Shown here: positions 55,489 to 64,000 of the stretch, in pieces | Layout of the letters: each line of letters opens with the position of its first letter | Position numbering within the stretch: the first letter of the stretch is position 1 | Source: Phyto melanocephala | Taxonomy: Eukaryota > Arthropoda > Insecta > Diptera > Rhinophoridae | Length of the DNA: 64,000 nt | Direction: 5' to 3' | Assembly (NCBI GenBank): GCA_941918925.1 | Contig: OW799234.1 | Span: 7,779,001-7,843,000, forward strand | The notes under the pieces: generated by a model | Databases searched by the model: none | What the model was told of the DNA's origin: nothing | What the model saw: only the letters and a program-made list of their open reading frames with translations | Program-made: the position numbers and the translations under genes

Positions 55489-55751
55489 AGGGAAAACCAA
55501 AGATATACTGTTATTCCCCTACAAAGTGCAATTGGTGCCAGAATTAAAACCGGAAAATCAAAATTTTGCAGTTCAATTTCAACAGTAGATCAGAAATGAG
55601 CTTTATTAAAAGTCTGATTATGAACCATGAAGGTCTTTATTATTTGAATGGCTTTGTTAATAAGGAGATTCTTAAGTTCTCAAAATCGAAGTACATCCTA
55701 TTAGGTGTTCAGTATGGTATTGCATATCTTAAAAAAAAATTATAGGGCCTA

Positions 55752-55877
55752 GGGCCAAATTACGGCATACGATCACGATCGAAATTTTACTCGTACGATC
55801 GAGTTCGCTGTGCTTTAGGCATAGAGATTCTAATAAGAATTTTCAAATTTCGATCATGTAATGCCGTAATTTGCCCC
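55752..55877. mobile_element. Small MITE, GGGCC-type ends, copy 1
   Basis: Left GGGCCAAATTACGGCAT and the reverse complement of the right end GGGGCAAATTACGGCAT differ at one base. The centre has ATTCTAATAAGAATT. Flanking triplets are CTA and CTG, so the target duplication, if any, is degraded. Resembles PIF/Harbinger MITEs by its GGGCC end. Confidence 0.7.
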
Positions 55878-55910
55878 CTGACTTCTTGGAAAACAAAGCT
55901 ATAAGTCCTA

Positions 55911-56041
55911 AAGCCGAATTACGGCATTCGATATCGATTGAAAATGATAGAATTCTTATTAGAATCCAATAAAAAATGTAAGGCACACTTTCACGTTCTA
56001 TGGCAATTTAGATCGATATCGATTACCGTAATTCGGGCCTT
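55911..56041. mobile_element. Small MITE, GGCC-type ends, copy 2
   Basis: Left AAGCCGAATTACGGCATTCG and the reverse complement of the right AAGGCCCGAATTACGGTAAT align with one gap and go on through CGATATCGAT. The centre has GAATTCTTATTAGAATCC, the complement-like counterpart of copy 1. Two related copies in 300 bp. Confidence 0.7.
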
Positions 56042-56279
56042 GTAATCATAACTGGAGAGCGGTATCGGTTTATGATAGAAAATTTTGTATGTCCCACTCT
56101 TAAAAATAACCCTGAGATGTGGTCTCGGCAGAATGGAGCCACTATCCACACTGCCTGCAGCTCAATGCCACTTTTAGGTCAAACTCTTATATACATGTTC
56201 CCGTCATTCCTATAAGGAGCATAGGGCCGTAGGTCAAACTCTTGGAGAGTGAAAAATTTACAGTTTTTCGAAAATTAAC

Positions 56280-56466
56280 TGGCTCGTTCGCCAGATTTCT
56301 CAGCGCTCGACTATGTTCTGTGGGATTATTTGAAGGAGAGAGTTTATGTGAACAAGCCTGACACAATCTTAAAATTCAACACCCATATTGTTGCAGAAAT
56401 TCGGGCGCTACAGCCACAAATTTTGAAAGATGTTATGGAAAGTGTCCTGAAACGATTGCATAGCTG
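56280..56466 (+). pseudogene. Mariner-like transposase, C-terminal fragment
   Basis: One open frame reads LARSPDFSALDYVLWDYLKE, RVYVNKPDTILKFNTHIVAE, IRALQPQILKDVMESVLKRL and ends HS-stop at 56464-56466. The SPDxSxxDxxLWxYLK block carries the third catalytic acidic residue of mariner-type transposases. The upstream catalytic Asps and DNA-binding domains are missing. The tail reads more intact than the other relics and could come from the same transposase group. Confidence 0.85.
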
Positions 56467-58521
56467 AAAATGGGGGTCATTTAAGGGACTTTATGTTCAT
56501 ACTTAGTGTGAAAAATTTTCATTTTATAATTAAAAAAAATTAAATTAAAAAATATATAAATTAAAAGGTTATTGCATTTTTAAGCCCCATGGTTTAGGTC
56601 CAGCCTATTTGACTGTTAAACATACACAGTTAAAGCAACTTTAAATCCACATGAATTTATTGGCAGCCCTTTAAAGGACTGAAAATTTATTTAATTTTTT
56701 CTCATTACTCATTTGACAATTCAATTTGTATCTATTTTATGACTTTGTTCTCTTTTCATCTCATTTGTTTTTTTTTTCTTATTTTAATCTTCTTTTTCCA
56801 TTTGTTGTATTGATTGTGTGGTTGGTATCCTTGAAAATCTTAAACTAATTATCTGGTCATGCTGATTACATAACCACTTGTCAAAAACTCTTAGCACAAA
56901 TACCCCTACTTCTACAACTAGTTTTAATTTAAAAGCAACTGCTATTGCTAACAAAAAAATAAATAAAAATAAAAAATTCTAGTAAATGGTTAACATGTCC
57001 GTGCATGTCATGTCTGTTCTGTAATGTCTTTTAATATAATGGACATAAGCTCTTAGTATTCAAGCTGTCACTATTCACTCTGGTGATGGATGTTAAAGCA
57101 TGTAGATATCAATACACATTATGGGTTCATTGAAAAATACACAAATAAAAAAATAATTATAAAACTTGGAAAATGCACTTAAATTCTTTTAAGCCTTCTA
57201 AATCAAAAAGAAAAAAAATATTTTTTTTTAAGTAAAAGTTCATTAAATTATAGCCTGGTTTTTTTTTATTATGGAGCCAAATTGTTTAGTGTGTGTTTAA
57301 AAAAAAACGTTAGCAAACAAGCAACAAAATTGCCACTGCATTGTGACGACTAAATTACAAAAAAAAAAAAAAAAAACTAACAAACATTAGATACTTTGTT
57401 ATAGCAAAATATAGAAAACTGTTGCCAACTTTTAGGGTTATATATCTATTTTGTTTGTGTTAAATGTTGTACATATTTTCAAATATCTAAAATGGATATT
57501 GTAGATTGTATAGTTAAGAAATTGTGTCAACTTTTTCAACTATGAAACAACTTAAATTATGAACAAATTAAATTTTTTTTCTATAGCATACTTTTAAGGC
57601 TGCGTTCCTTTTATGAAATATTTTCTTTACCTTTTTAAGGTGTTTTATTGCGGTTTGATATCTTTTACATTTGGCAAAATCTTGTTTCTATTTTCTCCTT
57701 ACGAAACAGAAAATACTCTAGAGCATTTTATGCCTTAGCGAGTTCTTTTGCCTGTAAGTATGCAGTACATTTTAGTTTGTTTCCCTTTTTAGCAAGCTTA
57801 ACATGTACTTGCTGGGGTTTAATGTGTGTGCTTAGTCCTGCAACATAATGTGGCAGCTATTTTCTTACTTATTTCGTTTACTTTATTGCAAATATTATGC
57901 TGTTATCCTTTTTATAGTCCTGTCATAGAAATATAAGTATAGAATTTAATATAACTTCAATACAGGGTATTAAGAAACATTTTTCTCATAAAATAGGTAA
58001 CATACCTCTGCCCTTTTTGAATGGTAATTTTTCCCTTGGAACAAAAAACAACTTAATTAAATATTAAATACAATTTAAATTTTGTCTTATGAATTTCCAT
58101 TTAAACCCCCATCTTCATAAAATTTAAAATAAGTTTAAAATGTATTTTAATTCTAATTATTCATACATTTTTTTTAAATGGATTTCAACTAAGTGTTGTC
58201 TTTCTATGAATAAAAGACTAAGACTTTTAAGATTGCAGTTGAATCTATTTTAGTTTAAGATTAAAAAATAAATTTTTCACCACAGAATTCACGCTTTTAT
58301 GGCTTTTCCTTGTGGCTGCTTTCAATCATTTATTTCAATTTTCCTTATTTCCTACGCCATACTTAAAGGCGATCTAAGCTAAAGGAAAATATTTATATGA
58401 CAAATGGAAATTGTATAAACCACAATATTTATATCTAGACTTCAATAGAGCCGTACAGGAGTTTTTTCTTCGCAAAAATTAAACAGTAGAGAGCCAAAAA
58501 ATGGTCCACAAATTTAATGCT
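56467..58521. other. AT-rich DNA, no gene recognised
   Basis: A 19-base A tract lies at 57358-57376. The 66-codon plus frame at 57648-57848 has no motif. Confidence 0.5.
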
Positions 58522-58884
58522 TTATAAAAAGGTGATCTTTTTCATTTTTTTTAACTTAATAAAAGTCTTATATAATTTTATTGCTGCGGCTTCCGAGACT
58601 GTGCTATATCCGGATGTTATCCTTAATGCGGAAGTTCGCTCAACGATTAGTAGAGCGTTTTCTTTTTTCCATCTCATTGTATCTTCCCTTACCTTGCAGG
58701 CATAAAGGAGGATGCTGTTGCTTGTCTCCATCAGTATTAATACTGAGTTAGGCCACCTAAGTTTGCCATTAGTCGTCTGAGCTGCCTAGTTATTTTCACC
58801 GCCTTCGTGACTGCGTGCTGTATGTCGTTGGGGAATATCATTCTGGGATTTAGCCTTATGCCCAGATAATTTAAGCACCTTCTA
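58522..58884 (-). pseudogene. LINE reverse transcriptase relic, thumb region
   Basis: From 58883 the minus strand reads RRCLNYLGIRLNPRMIFPND, IQHAVTKAVKITRQLRRLMA, NLGG, then a stop where several codons are lost; the next frame reads METSNSILLYACKVREDTMR, RTSALRITSGYSTVSEAAAI. This is the region just after the RT fingers/palm in R1/Jockey-type LINEs (YLGxxL, a KAxxxxxxLxRLMxNxGG helix, RxALRIxSxYRTVSxxA). Palm YADD and RNase H are missing. Which clade is uncertain. Confidence 0.8.
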
Positions 58885-61740
58885 GTGTTTAAAATTTGTG
58901 TTTGTTAAATTAGTGTATAAAAATTGAAATCAGTTTCAGTCGGTGTATGTCGCTTGGTAAGCAGAAGCTGAGTATTCATAAGATATTCGATAACATGGTC
59001 ACCTTACATGAATGTGATGTTAACTGGTACACCGAGATCGTGCGATTTGACTTCATTCGACTTTTTTCTAGGGGCTTTTTAACTCGCAAAACTATGCCAA
59101 TAGGTAGTTAATTGAATAAAAGCCGAAGCAGGCATCGCTAATATATTAGATATAAGTCACAAGCCCCAACGGTGTACAAAGCCTGCATACCCCATGCCAA
59201 CGGCCGTATTCAGCCAGAACCATTTACATTTGTTAAGCATGCTACTCAGCAAAGACACGGAAATAGTTTGCAAGATGTTTTGATAATTAAATAACATCAT
59301 CAATAGGCCTTTCAAGCCAATAAAATATTGTTACATAATTAGTTTTATTAGATTTTAGTTTCATTAGTTTAATTTAAATTAATTTAGATTTACATTTTAA
59401 TTCCTTTTTAAATTTGTGCAGTTTACTTGAGTGTAATTTTGATTTTATATTTTAACTTTGACAACCTTGAAATTATTAATCATTCATAATTTGTAGCATA
59501 CTTTGGGGGTGCTTGTAAAATACCTACTTCTGGAATTCGAATTGTTTGACAATCTCTCGATTCGTTATAACAGTATAAATATAGGGAAACTACAGCAAGT
59601 AGTAGTAGAAGTTGTACATAAGACATACATAAGTTTGTTGGCATCTGTCATGTGTTTGCTTGTGTGAACTGCCTCATTGCCCAAAATTCACTGTGTGAAG
59701 GCATCCATAGGTAGTATGATGAGAAAGCGCTGGCTGAAGGCTGGTAAAGGCCCAACTAACCTGAATATTTGCTAAAAAAAAATTTCATAAAATACAGACG
59801 CCAACAGGTAATTATAAAGAAGGAGGAAAAACTAAAAAAGTGAAAAAATAACGTTAAAGTGAAATAAATTAAAAATACAATTTTAAAAAAGCCACAAACA
59901 GATAGAATTAAATAGAATAATTAAATTGAAAAATTAAGCAACAGAAAGTAAAGGGATAAAGGAAAAGAAATTGCAGTGTTTATTTCCATTTTTCATAAAT
60001 ATGAAGATTATCAGAAGAAGAAAGAGAAGACATTCAACCACCTGCAATTGTTTCCAACTTATTGTTTTCTAAAGCGCCAGTAAAACAGTAACACCAATGG
60101 ATAAACAAGTTAATATGATGTTGAATTAAGTAATATTTAAATATTCTAAAAAATATTGTTATATTTAAGTGTGTTTAACTAAATAAACTTTAATGACATA
60201 AATTTCAAGAGTGCTAATTGTTATTTGCAATTAAGAGAATCCCCGTTTATTTAAAGTAAATAAACCAACGTTTATAAAAGATAATATAAATAAAATAAAT
60301 GTAAAAATATGTATTTCAATTTCAATTAAAAGATGGGAATGGCAAAATGAAGGGCCTGTTAAGTTGAATTTCCATCTAATATTTTTCTATTTTCTTACTT
60401 ATACGGGGCGCAGATCCAGCTTTCGTTAAATTATATGAATTGCATATTTTATGCCTGTAAAACTTTTACTCAACAAAATGAAAAAGTATTATCTTTAATT
60501 TGGTTTTGGGGAAGAGCGGTAAACATCTTATTTTTCAACCCCTGAACACACGCTTGACTATACTAAAAGAACTTTTATTTTTTTCACTTTTATCATTTTC
60601 TTATTTGTATTCTTTCCAACCTAATAATGAGTTAGTATTTATTTTTTATAAACAGGCTCAAAGTCTTAATTTCTTATAGTCGGCAGCATAAATTATACAA
60701 TATTTACTTACAGGGTGTATTAACATCCTATTTGCATATATGGCTGTTCTACCTCTAATGCTCCTTATTTCAACTCTGCTGTTAGAAACTCCTCCACAAT
60801 CACAAGTCTATAATTCACAAACAATATTATTGAAAACATATTTTGAATTTTTATCAATATTATTTTGTATTGCAACAGCACAAAATTTAACAATACATGG
60901 AAGGCATATACACATACATGCATACATACACACATGCATATTTTCTAGTCATATATTTATGTATATTAATTTTTTTCCTTTAAACCTTTTTATAGCTGCT
61001 ATAAAATCTATGACAAATATGCAGAGATGGATGCTTGTACACATAAACTATACAAAGTATATATTAAACACAAAAATATAGAAATTTCTAAAATATGTGC
61101 TACTACACACAACAATAGCTCAAACTACATACATAAAAGATATTTCGTTCAGCATATAATTTCTCTCTCTCCTCTTTTTTTTCCATTATACCAGCCAAAT
61201 CGGTCACATTTTTTATTATATTTTATTGCCTGCCTGACAAATGTAGTCTGGCAGAGGGGTAAAAGGGGGGGTTGTTCGAAAGAAATAAAACTACTTTAAC
61301 TATAATAAAAAGAAAGAAACTTTTACTGCAGTAGTATTTGCACTAGAAATTTATGATTATAATTTAAGGCCCAAACACACACACACACACACAGGCGTAA
61401 AGCAAGAATACCAACTAAGACAATCAATTTAGCTTAGTTTAATAAAGACATTTAAATATTTATTTAAAGTTTTAAGCAAATAGTTGAGGAATTGTTAAAA
61501 AAAAAACTTTTGCAAATCAACGAAAATGTTGTTGAGAACCTAAAAGTATGCTTTAAAATTTATTTATTTTTTATTTTTCTTGTATATTTACAAGGCAATT
61601 TAATATATATTTTGTAGGTACAGGTATTAAAACACCTTTTAACGAACACACACACTCTTATGCACACGTTTTCATTTGTAATTTTTTATTTTCTATAGCA
61701 AATCTGAAATTTTATTTTATCTTTTTTTTCATTATTCTAC
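58885..61740. other. AT-rich DNA, no gene recognised
   Basis: Holds a TATAAATA at 59573-59580 with a GC-bearing neighbourhood (59500-59760), a CATA-rich run (60908-60942), a CT run (61160-61173) and a CA microsatellite (61374-61394). Frames at 60740-61081 and 61027-61299 have no recognisable motif. Confidence 0.45.
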
Positions 61741-62390
61741 TCTTCACACGAGAGTGTAAAAGGGTATATATAAGCTTGTCAAACCGTTTGTCATTTCTAC
61801 AATATTAATTTGAGACCCTATAAAGTTTTTGCATATTCTAAATCCTTCTAGATAAAGCAATTGTTTTAGCTAAGTCCGGCTGTCCTTCTGTATGTCCATC
61901 TGCCTTTCTGTCCGTGTGCATGTTGAAATCAACTTTTTGAAGCCCCCACGTATACTTCGATCTCTTATATATAGCAGTTTATCAGATATACTTTCCAGAA
62001 CTTTGCTACTGAAAATCAGTTATGTAGGCACAATACGACCTGAGATATAAGCAAAAGAACACGATTGCCTCTGTTTTTTTTCCCCTTAAACAAAGTGAGA
62101 TTTTGCACTCCTAAAGAACTTCTTGCAACGTTGGTTACGTTTATATAAAATAAGAACTTTTCGCAACATTTACAGGAAATCTTGTTTCAATGGGTCAACT
62201 AACGACATAGATATCAGCGAAAAAGAAATTGGAAAAATATGTCAATCAGAAGTTAAAATTATTGATTTCCTTAATATGTTAAGGTCACACGTTCACCATA
62301 TAATTGTCAGTTGTGGTCATTATATGATGGTACAATCTGTGTGCAGGGTCTATAAGATTCGCAACAGCCGAATATAGCGCTTTTGCTTAT
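61741..62390 (+). mobile_element. mini-me type repeat, copy 5
   Basis: Shows the order CTTCACACGAGAGTGTAAAA, AGGGTATATATAAGCTTGTC, GAGACCCTATAAAGTTTTTG, a GTCC/GTCT-rich run (61874-61915), TGTTGAAATCAACTTTTTGA, GAGATATAAGCAAAAG, ACACGATTGCCTCTGTTTTT, and the terminal stem ATTCG-CAACAGC-CGAAT with AATATAGCGCTTTTGCTTAT. It lacks the long A/T tract of copies 1 and 4. An 84-codon frame inside (62123-62377) is not conserved in the other copies. Confidence 0.75.
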
Positions 62391-62958
62391 TTTTTTGGTG
62401 AATTTCTGCTTGAAGTAACTTTATTTTTGTGGCCCTCCTTCTTGCATTTTTCACAATAATATCATGTGGATTTATATCCTTTTTTTCTTGATATCTCCAG
62501 AGATGGCATTTTCTAAGGCGTTATAAGAGCTCTAGTATGTCTAACTTATATTGAAGATGTTTCTGTTTTACTTTGTAGCATTTTAACATTACGATTCGTG
62601 AAGAACAATTTTAAAAGCAATAAGGTCGACTTTTTTTTGGTGTGAGTTTTTCTAACAACATGTTTTATGATTTTAAGATATTTTAAACCGGGTTAACAGT
62701 GCATAAGAAGTAGCAAAAAAAATTTCACTCATAAAATTTATAAAATGTTGAAAACTCTTTTACTAGGTCTTTTAGCATCTATACTTCTAAGGGAACCTCC
62801 TACACTTTATTTTAAAATTTTCAATGAGTCGTTTACTACTTAGTTGTATACAAAAAAATTAACACATTTAATTATTTTTATACAGTGGGGGCCAAACGTC
62901 AGAACTGGATTGATAAAACTTTAAAACTTTCTCGTTTATATATTTTTTATATTTAAAA
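62391..62958. other. AT-rich DNA, no gene recognised
   Basis: Nothing recognisable. Confidence 0.5.
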
Positions 62959-63551
62959 CTAGCTAATACGCGGTGTGCTTCGCCACCCCAAATTTTAGTA
63001 TTTAATTCATATGGCAGCTGCCACGCCCACTATTGTTAATGCACCCATTTTTTCCATAAATGTTTATTTGAATATCATAGTTGCTCTTGCAAAATTTTAC
63101 TACTCTAATCGATATCGTTTTCTAGATATACGAATTTTGGTATTTAATTCATATGGCAGGTACCACGCCCACTATTGATAATGCACCCATTTCTTGCCTA
63201 AATGTTCATTTGGATGTCAAAGTTGATCTTGAAAAATTTTACTACTCTAATCGATATCGTTTTCCAAATATACGAATTTTAGTATTTAATTCATGTGGCC
63301 ACGCCTACTATTACAAGTACGCCCATTTTTTACCCAAATGTTCGTGTGGATGTCAAAGTTTACCGTACCTTATTTAACTTTCGTGATATATAATATTTAA
63401 TACTTATTCTTTAATAGGGCGTGGCACCCCGCCCACTAACAATTTCAAACCAAAGTACAGCCTATAGTTCCTTCCAGACATACAGAAAGATTGTGTAAAA
63501 ATAAACATACAAACGTATAAACATACAAACACACATTGACTTTTATATGGA
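62959..63551 (-). mobile_element. Helitron-like non-autonomous element, 593 bp
   Basis: On the minus strand it starts A|TCCATATAAAAGTCAATG (63551) and ends with the hairpin GGTGGC-GAA-GCACACC, then GCGTATTAG, CTAG (62962-62959) and T. The stem is six pairs with one bulged base. TC start, hairpin, CTAG end and A/T insertion site match Helitron rules. The inside is a 142-bp minisatellite. No coding capacity. Confidence 0.65.
63001..63390 (+). repeat. 142-bp minisatellite, nearly three copies
   Basis: TTTAATTCAT(A/G)TGGC starts units at 63001, 63143 and 63285, exactly 142 bp apart. Shared words: CCACGCCCACTATTG, ATGCACCCATTT, TACTACTCTAATCGATATCG and ATACGAATTTT. The third unit has small deletions. 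A 74-codon frame running through it (63153-63377) is a by-product. Confidence 0.9.
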
Positions 63552-64000
63552 TTAAAAGAGATTCTCAGCTGAACAAAGAACCAGAATAAAATAATTTTAT
63601 TACTTCAATTAGCCTTTAATCATTTTAAAGCAAAGAGCTTATCATCGACATTTTAGGGTCAGAATGTCCATCTCTGAAGCAATGATTTTTTGCTTAGTTT
63701 ATCGTCACCAACGTAGGAGATTTGTTTCGAACCGGTAGGTCACATGTAATTCGCACTGCGAAAAATATTGACGTGTAAAGCAAATTGTTAACGAAAATTC
63801 AGAAACATTTACACGAAGTCGTTTTGGTAACTGGGAATGGTTTGTACGTCACTACGGCGCAGTTATATTTCAACAGTTTGCCAGACATGAAATCAATCTT
63901 ATGGTTTTATTATTAGGGAGAACTATAGTTTCTGGGGTTCTGAAAATCCAAGAGCTATTTATCAAGTCCACTTTCATAATAGAACATAAAATTGCAGACG
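63552..64000. other. Less AT-rich DNA at the window edge, no gene recognised
   Basis: Composition becomes more balanced after 63640 and words such as AACCGGTAGGTCACATGTAA appear once only. It may belong to a feature that continues beyond the window. Confidence 0.35.

Noticed and set aside
62123..62377. 84-codon plus-strand frame
   Set aside because: Inside a mini-me repeat and absent from the other copies.
63153..63377. 74-codon plus-strand frame
   Set aside because: Lies wholly in the 142-bp minisatellite of a Helitron-like element and is not kept between units.
1..64000. CRISPR arrays, bacterial operons, ribosome-binding sites
   Set aside because: The regular arrays seen have long drifting units, not short repeats with unique spacers, and the window is insect nuclear DNA.

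Overview
The window is strongly AT-rich eukaryotic DNA with long A/T tracts and very few long open frames. It looks like intron or intergenic DNA of a higher fly (Diptera), most likely a calyptrate such as a blowfly or house fly relative. The reasons are several copies of the dipteran mini-me type repeat (a TATA-rich core followed by GTCT/GTCC runs), a delta-class glutathione S-transferase fragment of the fly type, and LINE, mariner and Penelope-like relics of kinds common in flies. The species call is inference; Diptera is well supported by repeat content recognised from memory. I see no intact host protein-coding gene, no rRNA, no convincing tRNA and no CRISPR.

The content is a layered graveyard of mobile elements and tandem arrays. 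From left to right: a TIR element (1428-3054) with a mini-me repeat inside it; a small MITE (4167-4319); a TIR element (4437-5533) carrying a broken copy of an uncharacterised arthropod gene family; a Helitron-like repeat (5534-6417); a TIR element with subterminal repeats (8023-8712); a quiet AT-rich stretch; a degenerate tandem array built on a GGGTTGCCA motif (15500-16880); a hAT non-autonomous element with a perfect 8-bp target duplication (18087-18877); a Penelope-type terminal repeat (19047-19300); a GST pseudogene (21357-21579); a Helitron-like element (22680-25713) with a frameshifted mariner-type transposon inside (24163-25452); a second Penelope-type terminal repeat (27834-28335); and a tandem array of about 118 bp units (28500-29340).

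The middle and right hold mariner relics (30157-30837, one with a 150-bp retro-insert flanked by a 13-bp duplication; 34809-35560; 56280-56466), LINE relics (33010-33740, 37597-37655, 42755-43413, 50577-50945, 58522-58884), a Tourist-like MITE with a TAA duplication (35609-35818), a Penelope-like reverse transcriptase/GIY-YIG element inside a mini-me repeat (38121-40368), a field of GTACTTTTT repeats (42240-46100) with a sharp 17-bp array (45006-45330), a 2.6 kb array of about 120-bp units each carrying a CCGACA-AAAA-TGTCGG hairpin (52160-54800), a 123-bp near-perfect hairpin (55366-55488), paired MITEs (55752-56041), another mini-me copy (61741-62390) and a Helitron-like element with a 142-bp minisatellite (62959-63551).

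No genes here appear to work together. The relations that can be read are of nesting, which gives relative insertion order, and of shared ends, which ties non-autonomous copies to families. The least conventional signals are the CCGACA hairpin array, the TIR-flanked arthropod gene family fragment, the tandem array whose core matches a hAT terminal repeat, and the repeated hammerhead-like motif in the Penelope-type sequences.
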